Assembly: GCF_014191725.1 (NCBI RefSeq)
Contig: NZ_JACHWZ010000008.1
Location: 62,001-126,000, forward strand
Source: Microbulbifer rhizosphaerae
GTDB lineage: Bacteria; Pseudomonadota; Gammaproteobacteria; Pseudomonadales; Cellvibrionaceae
Length of the DNA stretch: 64,000 nt
Direction of reading: 5' to 3'
The notes under the pieces are model-generated. The model saw only the letters and a list, made by a program, of their open reading frames with translations. It searched no databases and was not told the origin of the DNA. A program made the position numbers and the translations under genes. This document shows, piece after piece, positions 36,501 through 42,926 of the stretch. Every line of letters begins with the position of its first letter. Positions within the stretch are counted from its first letter, which is position 1.

Positions 36501-36693
36501 GGTGTTTGAAGCCCTCCGGGGAGATGGTTTCATTGATCTGGACAACATTGTCCGTGATGGTGGATGGACCGCTGTCCGCGTGGGCGACTCTCGCGACGGA
36601 CAATCCCGCGAGTACAACACCCGTGAGTACAACACCCGTGAGTACAACCCCCACAAGCCGCGCGGCTGTGATTTTCAATTTTCCTACAGACAT
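30523..36693 (-). CDS. Giant modular secreted protein 3: alginate-lyase-like domain, F5/8C domains and an inserted CBM35/6-like domain
   Basis: The largest paralogue (2056 aa). The ATG at 36693 has GGGAGAAAATT before it. The signal peptide is lengthened by a GVVLT repeat. The N-terminal alginate-lyase-like domain (about 44-480) is closest to giant 1 (KNHYFMNQYSYALIGN, MGRDQAHGIGN). F5/8C domains are at about 801-928, 1091-1228 and 1458-1764; the last is split by a CBM35/CBM6-like domain at about 1570-1698 (GRYSISFRHANG, NWIRVEASQANGLANIDN). Ig-like, FIVAR-like and terminal Calx-beta domains are as in the paralogues. CBM35 members are known to bind uronic acids with calcium, in keeping with an acidic substrate. 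It is read first in the minus-strand order and preceded by its own leader. The lyase activity is inferred. Confidence 0.8.
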   Translation of the reverse strand: MSVGKLKITAARLVGVVLTGVVLTGVVLAGLSVARVAHADSGPSTITDNVVQINETISPEGFKHPGIRFTKESLENLRTQVIAGQEPWASYYEGMRRRHWARLDYGPRNHNGNGYPAHDVISHNGLIAAFIDDAQAALMHSVQYVVTGDERHREKAMYIVGVYSHMNPNGVEYFADAHIKMGQPIYHMTAAAEILRSTSTTRPELEWTEELTYNYVHNFLQPQADAYIRKNHYFMNQYSYALIGNVASAVFADDRAAYEEAVEWATVGSTAENQGWVGSIERQCRLVTHNDKTGEPVDEPHVQLVEMGRDQAHGIGNADSLFIISQIISSQGTKVDPEMGTISTASDAIDPAHFRDDALRKAYIEYVKYNAGYDIRWTPTASSILADGTIDSVYKNISVYQRGRLRGNVHSALYYYFAHTAEGYDLDEGDNRFIKLAWEKNYNLDSIRGGGYWGPREHVYDSEFWMHLPAAAADTSVPTRGEPRETLDELPASGPSYIREIERRHVLLDGVGEVQTEGDVSYLSVETSPEQPVNFTLLWTRLWSGMRAFKIRTNGPATIEFTRGHHLPATSSLYLPNTDGQWRYIPFDASRQNTGGSGDMSFVRVIGESGTRVDIDHLNNSAEILSPPVFDTLSTNIVTYVGGSVGLDFIAASDAGSALYYSTEGDMPAGALLDTASGGFSWTPANGQEGQYRLQVIAEDGEYMAPHQVDITVLASAEEAADHIAQALDPDSKYESATREVFYATQAATLELIETGATPGEIETALAQFQVVADALLPLNPAVPEEVAKDELGGEPGSVRLDYPNIVASTNTGLGGLVDGDSVTFNSRWGDPTVTMDFGVNFRIRPTALHIQARAGFPDRLQHGHLEGSNDGESWVRLTDDAVYGEDMQRLLVYPEYQDNAFRYLRAIAVDCPCPVFDIGEMYLFGERKEVNNDLASALPRWFVGEPLEIPVDTSYPQSEAPEFSFDLPAGAVFDAASSTIRWTPGSDQTGEHTLVVTADYGFDTIINEIPITVSADASAAVDEIVASIGSPDDYTAFSLQMLERAAADARAVAVDPNVGMELKIKALALLDNAISLLDSKVGKIKTGLVATILASHHMWGNPDLDPTVSGLPIFDGDYTTIISLQDANHAWVRADYGEGRYVSLTQVKLTPRSGQATRLNGASITGSNDGENWTLLASLPTDAYSSRNDNSPRTLQVADSSQYRYLRYNGGWGSHGDVAEVEYFGTTNADVDDRTLTYLMTKAAFLNEEDWSQESWQALLDAVASAGEARDEAALAEATQALDSALNTLVPASGSPSFTGFPQRWFTGEALTFSAYPNGVAEAGVRVKAVDLPDGASFDPTSGRISWTPGDDQLGEQTLRFTVSFDYTLVRLQVLLPVKIYADASAVVDEILDSIGSSDQYSDFSLAVLERAEAEVRAVAENAEYSAARKLRYLELLEQALQLLEPRVQPIDVRTQASVLASSHQFGDPSIDATLSGLPAFDGSTETSVDLDDASGWVQADFGEGRMVDLARVRLTPRPAHALRLNGASVEGSNDGETWTLLAALEGSTDAGSPPDGEEVSTLVIEEREAGHCSVDGTIDSNNAGFTGSGFSNTANALGNGVDHEIHVPGTGRYSISFRHANGASARPGFLIVNGIAVAEVVFEGTGSWTNWTVTAPVTVNLDAGDNWIRVEASQANGLANIDNLIVTGVAPAGADCIANYDNNSGADSSGLYSSNYDSSARVLDIADAGQYRYLRFQGAEASHANVAEIEYFGASNFGYDDKTLPYLIAKAGILNESDWTVDSWQYLMDVLAVAQAVIADPASDESLYTDATQALDEALDALVPAASLIDFLVASAQVSEADGSITLLVSRTGGTLGPVSADYATLAQTAIAGEDFVHTSGVLTWTDGDMESKAILVSLVDDGYLEDTEEFIVKLDGADNGVIGESGEAGITVVDDDSDALPGLSIGDVSLVEGDGKLPSAASMQFEVSLSGTARQPAKVLVRTQSGTAENGRDFIPLGRVVHFAVGEKSKVVEVRVRPDDKREGDEQFTLEAIWAKGAEIQDGVGVGTILDDD
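31600..31985 (-). other. CBM35/CBM6-like domain inserted inside an F5/8C domain of giant protein 3
   Basis: Upstream, the third F5/8C domain runs normally up to EGSNDGETWTLLAALEGS. It is then interrupted by a beta-sandwich with GSGFSNTANALG, GRYSISFRHANG, SWTNWTVTAPVTVNLDAG and ANIDNLIVTG. After DCIANYDNN it resumes with ARVLDIADAGQYRYLRFQG. The paralogues have no insert here. Confidence 0.8.
36610..36653 (-). repeat. 15-bp tandem repeat in the signal peptide of giant protein 3
   Basis: GAGTACAACACCCGT occurs twice in full (36610-36624, 36625-36639), with a third partial copy. It encodes GVVLTGVVLTGVVLAG, which lengthens the hydrophobic core of the signal peptide compared with the single GVVFAG of the paralogues. 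Confidence 0.9.
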
Positions 36694-36890
36694 AATTTTC
36701 TCCCATCTATTATGTAGTTATTAGGTCACGTAGTTGCCACGGTACAACGCGAACCACTACTTCATCCGCAGCGACATCAGAGATGTCGGACATCCGGCAT
36801 AGAAACCGGAGTTGCACATTCATCGACTTTGAGGCTGTCAGTTACTATTTGACAGGCCCCGATGTACCCCACTCACCAAAAATTAAAACC
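36694..36890 (-). promoter_or_regulatory. 5' leader of giant gene 3 (diverged copy)
   Basis: Aligns with the leaders at 24018-24206 and 30056-30262 but with more differences, such as CCGGCATAGAAACCGG for CCGGTAGAGACCGG. It has lost part of the segment furthest from the gene. It probably represents the oldest copy or the one not recently homogenised. Confidence 0.65.
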
Positions 36891-37003
36891 CCATAAAGAT
36901 ATTATTTTTAATACAAGCAAATTAAATAAAGCAGCCCCGTGGACATCAGAGTCCGGCGGAACAAATACCACTGACTCCATAGCTACATCGCTCTCTCCCA
37001 AGC

Positions 37004-37048
37004 CGAAAAAAAGCCCGACTGGCGCCCTGCCAGGACACCGAGTCGGGC
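37004..37048 (-). terminator. Rho-independent terminator after the GH97 gene
   Basis: On the minus strand GCCCGACT and AGTCGGGC form a stem (37041-37048 with 37013-37020) with an inner GGC-rich hairpin, followed at once by seven T residues. It lies 32 bp after the GH97 stop and separates that gene from the leader of giant 3. Confidence 0.9.
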
Positions 37049-37079
37049 CAAGAGAGAGACCTATCAAAACTCATCACAA

Positions 37080-38975
37080 TTACCGAATCCATATGGCTGC
37101 TCCACCGGATGCCTTCAGATCCAGCGACAACAAGGTGCCGCGCTCCACCATTCTCGTATCAAGGGAAACTCTGGTTTTGGTCGGGGCTTCATCGTTATCC
37201 TGATAAAAAGTCGCTGTGTACTTTTTCCCTTCCTCAAGAAAGTCGAGGTCGATTTCCACAGACCTTTTATCATTGTTGGTGATAGCCCCGACAAACCACT
37301 GGCCTCCTGATCGCCTGGCGACCGCAATGTATTGGCCGATTTCTCCGCTCAGCACCCGGGTGTCGTCCCAGACGGTTGGCACCTTCTCGAAAAATTCTAT
37401 TTCCGGTTCGCCACCGTAGTCCGCCGCTTTGTCGTACCAGAACAGCGTCTGCAGCGGGCTGTACATCACCACCGCGAGCGCCAGCTGGTGCGCGTGGGTG
37501 GTTTTGATGCGGTCGTTGTAGTAGCAGATGGTGTAGTCGCCCATGCCCGCTATGCCGCGGGTAAACGGCAGGATGGTGTTGTGGGTTGCATCGGGCATCT
37601 CTTCATTGCCGCGGATGCCCTCCACGGTCAGGATATTGGGCAGGGTGCGCTGCTCCCCGGTCAGCCTGAACTCGTCATGTATGTTGACCATCAGCTCGTT
37701 TTGCGCCGCCCGCGCCACCGACTCATGGAGCCAGGTTGTCCAGCGGTGGGAGCCCACCTGAACGAAGCCGTACTTCACCCCGGCGACGCCCCACTCCCGG
37801 TAAAGGGGAAATAGTTCGTGGTCCTGCTTCAGCAACGCCTGCTGGTTGACATAGAGCCAGATACCCACGCCCTTCTCTTTTCCGTAGTGGATGACTTCCG
37901 GCAGGTCCAGGTCGATATCCACCGTGCGGGCATCGGTGTCAAAGGTGAAAACCGGCCCGTACCATTTCGCGTCGAACAGCAGGTACTGGATATTGTGCTC
38001 CGCGGCAAAGTCGATCCAGGCCTTGGCGCCCTCCTCCGTCAGGGTCATATCGCGGACTATCTTGCCGGGCTTGATCCAGGAGGTGTCTGCGACGCGGCTG
38101 GGCGCGTTAAGGTTCAGCAGGATATCGTTGTGCTCGATCAGCTGCCCCGGATTTTCCGCCGCCATAATGACCCGCCAGGGGGTAGCGAAATAAGGCACCT
38201 TGTCCACCGGCTCGTAGAGCGCTGTGCGCACCGTATTGGGCTTGCTGCCGGACAGGGTGAATTTAGTGCGGACGAAGTCGACCATTGCCGCTTCGGTGAT
38301 ACTGGCGTAGAGCCCATTCTCAAGCTGCAAGGTCAGCGGGCGCTCACTCTCCCCGGGCCAATCGGCTAGTGGCAGCAGTGAATAAGGTCCCTGGGCCCAG
38401 GGTTCGAACCAGGCCAGGGTTCCTTTTGGAAAGCTGAACTCGGTCTGCTCATCCACCACCCGGTAGTAGATGCCGGTGGGGTTTTCATGGAAGTAATAGC
38501 GGATGGCGACGCCTTCGTTGTAGGCCCGCAGCTGGATGTCCATTTTGTAGTTGGCGCTGGCCTCCTGCTCGAAGGTCAGCGTCAGTGCATTGTATTTGTC
38601 CGCTACCTGATTGCGCTCGCCATAGGGGGGACGCCAGGAGGAATCCACCTGTCCCCTGTCCACACCCGCCAGCCGCAGGCCTTCCATCCAGGCGCCCTGC
38701 GGTCTTTCCTTAATCGCCAGCGCCCATTCGGACAGGTGGTTATCGAGAGAAATAGAGAGTTCTGATTTATCTACCACCGACTTGCGTTTGTAAGAAACCT
38801 GGTAGAGGATCTTCGCCTCGCTTCCTTTCTCCGCTTCCCGGTGTATCTCCAGCAGGTAGTTTCCATCCGGGGAGCGCAACTGCTCTTGGAAAGTCACACT
38901 TTCAGAGTTCTCCGCCTTGCTAACCTGGGAAATCCCCAGGACGAAAACAAGGACTGTCAGCGACTTAAGTAACAT
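37080..38975 (-). CDS. GH97 family alpha-glycosidase (inverting, SusB-like type), secreted
   Basis: The frame is open to 39131, but the extra N-terminus reads through a REP-like palindrome. The ATG at 38975 has AGGTGG upstream and begins the signal peptide MLLKSLTVLVFVLGISQVSKA. The N-terminal beta-sandwich (LRSPDGNYLLEIH) is followed by the GH97 barrel (VADTSWIKPGKIVRDM, YLLFDAKWYGP, GVKYGFVQVG near residue 400, VNIHDEFRLTGEQR, LTVEGIRGNEE) and a C-terminal beta domain. At the position where retaining members have an Asp nucleophile this protein has Gly (KYGF), as in inverting SusB-like alpha-glucosidases. So the two GH97 genes of the window are probably mechanistically different. It has its own terminator (37004-37048). 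Substrate unknown. Confidence 0.9.
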   Translation of the reverse strand: MLLKSLTVLVFVLGISQVSKAENSESVTFQEQLRSPDGNYLLEIHREAEKGSEAKILYQVSYKRKSVVDKSELSISLDNHLSEWALAIKERPQGAWMEGLRLAGVDRGQVDSSWRPPYGERNQVADKYNALTLTFEQEASANYKMDIQLRAYNEGVAIRYYFHENPTGIYYRVVDEQTEFSFPKGTLAWFEPWAQGPYSLLPLADWPGESERPLTLQLENGLYASITEAAMVDFVRTKFTLSGSKPNTVRTALYEPVDKVPYFATPWRVIMAAENPGQLIEHNDILLNLNAPSRVADTSWIKPGKIVRDMTLTEEGAKAWIDFAAEHNIQYLLFDAKWYGPVFTFDTDARTVDIDLDLPEVIHYGKEKGVGIWLYVNQQALLKQDHELFPLYREWGVAGVKYGFVQVGSHRWTTWLHESVARAAQNELMVNIHDEFRLTGEQRTLPNILTVEGIRGNEEMPDATHNTILPFTRGIAGMGDYTICYYNDRIKTTHAHQLALAVVMYSPLQTLFWYDKAADYGGEPEIEFFEKVPTVWDDTRVLSGEIGQYIAVARRSGGQWFVGAITNNDKRSVEIDLDFLEEGKKYTATFYQDNDEAPTKTRVSLDTRMVERGTLLSLDLKASGGAAIWIR

Positions 38976-39025
38976 GTTTTCCACCTGTAACCGACAGATA
39001 TGCCAAGCAGTGAGGCTCCCTGTAG

Positions 39026-39101
39026 GTAGGATGGGCAAAGCGAAGCGTGCCCATCTTCCAGGGCGTGGTGTGATGGGCACGCTCCGCTTTGCCCATCCTA
39101 C
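39026..39101. repeat. REP-like palindrome, GTAGGATGGGCAAAGCG family
   Basis: 76 bp from GTAGGATGGGCAAAGCG to CGCTTTGCCCATCCTAC, consisting of two facing hairpins. It lies between GH88 and GH97 and is the reason for a false upstream extension of the GH97 frame. Confidence 0.8.
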
Positions 39102-39156
39102 GAAATCATTACCTTCACGCTTTGCCATCATTCAGTTCACCCTACAAAAATGGTTG

Positions 39157-40377
39157 TCACCAGTAGGGGTCCCAGGTCTGCGTCAGACGGACCAGGGCCT
39201 CCAGGTAGAAGTAATCGCCCCAGATACAGCTCTCGCCCACGCCCACGTTATTGGGCATGTGATAGACGCCCTCTTTCAGCAGGCCTGTGCCGGCGTCGCT
39301 CGCCCCACAGGCGTAATTCCGGATCAGGCTGCGGGTGATCTCCACGGCGGCATTCCGGTAGTTGCCTATATCGGGATCGGCCAGCGGCAAGGTTTTGTTC
39401 AGTTCCAACAGCCCGCACACCGCAATGGCCGCGGCGGATGTGTCGCGCTCATGGGAAGGTTCCCGGAATACGAGGTCCCAGCAGCAGACGTCGTCCGCCG
39501 GCAGGCGGTTCAGGAAATAGTTGGCCAGGCGCGCGGAGAGCTGCACCAGGCGGGGATTGTGGTAATAGCGGTAGACCAGCGGAAAGCCGGCAATGCCCCA
39601 CCCCTGTCCTCGGGACCAGCAGGATTCGTCGGAGAATCCCTGATGGGTGGACCCGTATTTCGGCGCGCCCGTCACCGGGTCCATATGGAAAGTGTGGTGG
39701 GTGGAGCCGTCTGCGCGGACGATATAGCGCGCGGCATTCTCGATGTGCGTGTCTGCGGCCAGCTTCAGATCGGTGTTGCCAGTTTCTGCCGCGGCCCAGT
39801 ACAGTAGCGGCAGGTTCAGGTTGCAGTCGATAATCATCCGCCCGGCCTGCTCCGGGTCGTTCAGATCGCCCCAGGCCTGGATGATTCCGGCGTTCGGGAG
39901 GTACCGCTTGTAGAGCAGATTCGCCGCCTCCAGGGCCGCCTCGCGGGCGAGCCGGCTGCCGGTGAGCTTGTAGGCGGAGACACAGGAGAGCGAATAGAGA
40001 AAACCCAGGTCGTGATGGTCGACGTTTACACGCTCAAAAATACGGGCACTGAAACTTTCCACCTGCTTCAGTGCTGCAGACCTGTATTTCTCTTCCCCGC
40101 TGGCTTCATAGGCCAGCCACAGCAATCCGGTCCAGAAACCGTTGGTCCACTCGACGTTGTCTATGGTCGCATAAACACTATCGACACTCGACGGCTCAGG
40201 ATACTGATCTCCAAATGCCTCCAGCCCTGCGTCAATGCGGCCCAGGGCAGTATCGATAGCGCCGCGGATCAGTTCCCGGTCGCCCGCCGGGTCGAATTCC
40301 CTATCGAATGCCCGGGACAAAGACTCTCTCTCAATGGAGTAGCTTGAGCTGTCAGCCGATTGTTGATGAATGGTCAT
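39157..40377 (-). CDS. GH88 unsaturated glucuronyl hydrolase, cytoplasmic
   Basis: GH88 enzymes hydrate and release the 4,5-unsaturated uronic acid left at the non-reducing end by polysaccharide lyases. The 406-aa protein has no signal peptide. It shows the (alpha/alpha)6 barrel motifs: EWTNGFWTGLLWLAYE, the catalytic Asp near residue 121 in DHHDLGFLYSLS, the second Asp near 182 in IIDCNLNLPLLYW, HQGFSDESCWSRGQGWGI, and ERDTSAAAIAVCGLLEL. Its ATG overlaps the stop of the MFS gene by four bases (ATGA), so the two are translationally coupled: import, then hydrolysis. It gives the strongest support for a lyase pathway here, and hence for a lyase role of the giants. GH105 was considered, but the WTNGFW and HDLGF context favours GH88. 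Confidence 0.9.
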   Translation of the reverse strand: MTIHQQSADSSSYSIERESLSRAFDREFDPAGDRELIRGAIDTALGRIDAGLEAFGDQYPEPSSVDSVYATIDNVEWTNGFWTGLLWLAYEASGEEKYRSAALKQVESFSARIFERVNVDHHDLGFLYSLSCVSAYKLTGSRLAREAALEAANLLYKRYLPNAGIIQAWGDLNDPEQAGRMIIDCNLNLPLLYWAAAETGNTDLKLAADTHIENAARYIVRADGSTHHTFHMDPVTGAPKYGSTHQGFSDESCWSRGQGWGIAGFPLVYRYYHNPRLVQLSARLANYFLNRLPADDVCCWDLVFREPSHERDTSAAAIAVCGLLELNKTLPLADPDIGNYRNAAVEITRSLIRNYACGASDAGTGLLKEGVYHMPNNVGVGESCIWGDYFYLEALVRLTQTWDPYW

Positions 40378-41672
40378 GAATTCCTCCCCGCGGTAAGTTC
40401 CTGGTTCTGAGGCTCAGGATCAGGTCGCAGTGTGAATACCGCCGCAATCCAGAACACCAAGGCGCCGGCGCCGATCATCAAATAAGTATTGGCGAACCCG
40501 AATAGGTCGTAGGCCCTGCCAACCGGCTGGGACAAAATGGCCAGTCCCAGTGAGTGGCCGAAGCTCACGCCGACCATGTAGAGTGTGGATGCCAGGCGGC
40601 TTTCAAAGTGCGTCGCTATATAGCGGAATATCGACACGACCAATATGGGCAGCTCGATCGCGTGCAGCATCTTCATACAGGAGATGGCAACAGGCCCGGT
40701 CACCAGGCCGGAGCCGGTAATCCGCACGATCATGATGGCGGCGGCGAGCAGCAGTCCGTTTTTGATACCTATACGGTTTACTATCCATGGGGACACGAAA
40801 AGCATGCCCGCTTCGAGGAATATCTGCGCCGAATTGAGCCTGCCGAACATCTCCCGCCCGAGTGCCTCGGTGGCGAACTGCGAGGCGAAATAGACCGGGA
40901 ACTGCTGGTCGAAAACCAGGTACAGGTTGGTCACCCCGAGTATCAATACCATAAACCCCCAGAATTCCCGCAGCTTGAGCACGGCCAGGGCATCCGTTAC
41001 CTTCAGGCTCGACGACGCTTTCAAGTCCTGGGCGGTGGTCTCCACCTTGAGGAACAACAGCGCGGGCAGGAGGATCAATACCGTGGCGGAGGCGATAAAG
41101 AAGTTGATCTGGGGACTGATGTTGAACAGGGTTCCGGAATAGAAGGCGGCGAAGGCAAAGCCAAGCGAACCCCAGAGACGCACACGACTGTACTCGAATC
41201 CGTACTTGCGCCCCACCCTATCCACATAGGATTCCAGCGCGAAGGAACCGGCGATAAAGGTCATCCCGAGATAGGCACCGCCCAGCGCCGCGCCCAGGAA
41301 TATGTTCGATTTGATCAGGGGTTCGTAGACAAAGACAAAAAACGGTCCGCACAGGCCGACCATCACCGAGAGAAACAACAGCACGTGCCGGCGCAACCCG
41401 ACCTTGTCCGAAATATAGCCGTACAGCGGCTGCGTTATCAGCGCGGCGATAAAGTTGGCTGCGAAGACAATACCGATCTGTTCGCCGTTCAAACCCAGCG
41501 TGCTTTTCAGCCAGTTGGAAAGCAGGGAAATACTCATGGCCTGCGCCGCGAAATAGGCGAAGACGAATGCACTCAACAGCACATAGAGCCGGAACTTCAG
41601 CGACGCTGCCTCTTTGGAGAGTGGTGCTTCCGCTGCGGAAACGCCACTCTGAATATCTGCCACTATCGCCAT
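40374..41672 (-). CDS. MFS oligosaccharide:proton symporter
   Basis: A 432-aa inner-membrane protein with about twelve hydrophobic segments. The N-terminal half holds LYVLLSAFVFAYFAAQAMSI and the loop motif GYISDKVGLRRH typical of the MFS between helices 2 and 3. The layout and length resemble the LacY/nucleoside-symporter groups. The start at 41672 has AGAGGTGA upstream. The coupled downstream GH88 shows that the likely cargo is unsaturated uronate-containing oligosaccharides. Upstream is a 177-bp repeat and then kduD, so the transporter-GH88 pair may form its own transcript. Substrate is inferred only from the neighbour. Confidence 0.85.
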   Translation of the reverse strand: MAIVADIQSGVSAAEAPLSKEAASLKFRLYVLLSAFVFAYFAAQAMSISLLSNWLKSTLGLNGEQIGIVFAANFIAALITQPLYGYISDKVGLRRHVLLFLSVMVGLCGPFFVFVYEPLIKSNIFLGAALGGAYLGMTFIAGSFALESYVDRVGRKYGFEYSRVRLWGSLGFAFAAFYSGTLFNISPQINFFIASATVLILLPALLFLKVETTAQDLKASSSLKVTDALAVLKLREFWGFMVLILGVTNLYLVFDQQFPVYFASQFATEALGREMFGRLNSAQIFLEAGMLFVSPWIVNRIGIKNGLLLAAAIMIVRITGSGLVTGPVAISCMKMLHAIELPILVVSIFRYIATHFESRLASTLYMVGVSFGHSLGLAILSQPVGRAYDLFGFANTYLMIGAGALVFWIAAVFTLRPDPEPQNQELTAGRNS

Positions 41673-41799
41673 GGGGACTCACCTCTCATTTTCGCTTGCG
41701 AGCCGGTCTCCCAGAGAGAAGAACCGCCGCTTAGTTATTATTTTCTGAATCTAATTATTTTTCTGTGTTTTGCCGCCGCAGGGGGGGCCCTACGCACTT

Positions 41800-41977
41800 T
41801 GTAGGAGCCTGCTTGCAGGCGAACATTGCCGGCAAGAAACTCTGTGTCCGCCGTCCATGGCGCGACCTCATCACGTTCGACCATGCCCCGGCCCCGCCAT
41901 CCATGGCGGGTCGCCTTCCCGCGCACAAAGCGTTGCTTCGTAAACGCGCGGGCTGGCCCTGCAAGCAGGCTCCTACA
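41800..41977. repeat. 177-bp palindromic repeat
   Basis: Ends TGTAGGAGCCTGCTTGCAGGC and GCAAGCAGGCTCCTACA; same orientation as 51633-51809, opposite to 30279-30455. It occupies most of the gap between kduD and the MFS gene. No coding frame of its own is credible. Confidence 0.87.
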
Positions 41978-42015
41978 TGGTGCCAGGTCTTAACCCAGCA
42001 GCATTGCAATCACCA

Positions 42016-42777
42016 CTATCGCGCCAGCCAGCCTCCGTCGACGGGCAGGGTGATCCCCTGCACGTAATCCGATGCGGACGAGGCCAGAAATACCGTGGCA
42101 CCGCCCAGGTCCGCCGGGTCACCCCAGCGCCCCGCCGGAATACGACCGAGGATTTCCGCATTGCGCACCTCGTCCGCGCGCAGAGCCGCGGTGTTGTTGG
42201 TGGCGAAATAGCCCGGTGCTATGGCATTCACATTGATGCCGTGACGGGCCCATTCATTGGCAAGCGTTTTGGTCAGGCCCATAACTCCGCTTTTCGATGC
42301 CGTATAGGAGGGGACCCGAATCCCGCCCTGAAACGACAACATGCTGGCAATATTGATGATCTTGCCACCGCGGCCGGCGGCCATCATCTGCTTCGCCGCC
42401 GCCTGGGACAGGAAAAACAGCGTGCGCAGGTTGGTGTTCATCACGCTGTCCCACTCCTCCACGGTGAAATCAATGGAGTCATTGCGCTGTATGATACCGG
42501 CGTTGTTCACGAGGATATCGACGGTGCCGAGCGCCTTCACCACCTCCGCCACAATTTCGGCAACAGCCTCTGCGGATGACAGATCTGCTTTAACAAAATG
42601 CGACCGGCGGCCCGCCGCCTTGATTCCGGCCAGTGTTTCCTCCGGGCTCAAACGCCCGACCAGCGCGATATCTGCACCGGCGTCCGCCAGCGCCAGCGCC
42701 ATGCCCTGCCCCAGGCCGGTATTGGCGCCGGTGACCAGTGCGACTTTTCCTTCCAGACTGAAAGCGGATGTGGACAT
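42016..42777 (-). CDS. kduD: 2-dehydro-3-deoxy-D-gluconate 5-dehydrogenase (SDR family)
   Basis: KduD reduces 2,5-diketo-3-deoxygluconate to KDG with NAD(P)H in the cytoplasm, the step after KduI in unsaturated-uronate catabolism. The 253-aa SDR shows FSLEGKVALVTGANTGLGQG (Rossmann motif), ILVNNAGIIQRN, the catalytic Tyr and Lys in SYTASKSGVMGL, NVNAIAPGYFATNNT and the C-terminus LPVDGGWLAR, all typical of KduD. The ATG at 42777 is preferred over the in-frame start at 42858 because it matches the family N-terminus and follows AAGAG. It lies 11 bp after a small ORF at the usual kduI position and downstream of the ROK kinase and AGE isomerase genes, so an operon is likely. Confidence 0.9.
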   Translation of the reverse strand: MSTSAFSLEGKVALVTGANTGLGQGMALALADAGADIALVGRLSPEETLAGIKAAGRRSHFVKADLSSAEAVAEIVAEVVKALGTVDILVNNAGIIQRNDSIDFTVEEWDSVMNTNLRTLFFLSQAAAKQMMAAGRGGKIINIASMLSFQGGIRVPSYTASKSGVMGLTKTLANEWARHGINVNAIAPGYFATNNTAALRADEVRNAEILGRIPAGRWGDPADLGGATVFLASSASDYVQGITLPVDGGWLAR

Positions 42778-42788
42778 AACTCTTACCC

Positions 42789-42914
42789 TTATTTCAGCTG
42801 ACAGATATCGAGCACATTCAAATCGGTGTAAGTACCATCCAGCTCGACAATGCCGCACAGTTTTTCGTTACTCATCATTTCTGGATGGGTCGAATAATAG
42901 GTATTCCTGAACAC
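42789..42914 (-). pseudogene. 41-codon ORF in the kduI position, possible collapsed kduI
   Basis: A GTG at 42914 has a strong GAGGAGA site 7 bases upstream. The product begins VFRNTYYSTHPEMMSNEKL, which resembles the N-terminus of 5-keto-4-deoxyuronate isomerases (YYSxHPE-type). It ends YTDLNVLDICQLK, which loosely resembles the internal KduI motif with CQL. A deletion joining the two parts would explain the size and the place between the kinase and kduD. The similarity is weak and judged by eye, so a genuine small protein or leader peptide is also possible. Confidence 0.45.
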
Positions 42915-42926
42915 GGAGCGTCTCCT

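Noticed and set aside
18105-36693. Giants as RTX or cadherin-type adhesins
   Set aside because: Calx-beta and Ig-like domains would fit, but there are no GGXGXD nonapeptide repeats and no C-terminal type I secretion signal. There is an N-terminal signal peptide and a helical enzyme-like domain instead.
38976-39131. Upstream start of the second GH97 at 39131
   Set aside because: The added 52 residues are a translation of a REP-like palindrome; the ATG at 38975 has a ribosome binding site and begins a signal peptide.
40554-41804. Plus-strand frame of 416 codons opposite the MFS gene
   Set aside because: Highly charged antisense of membrane helices; the minus-strand MFS protein is clearly real.
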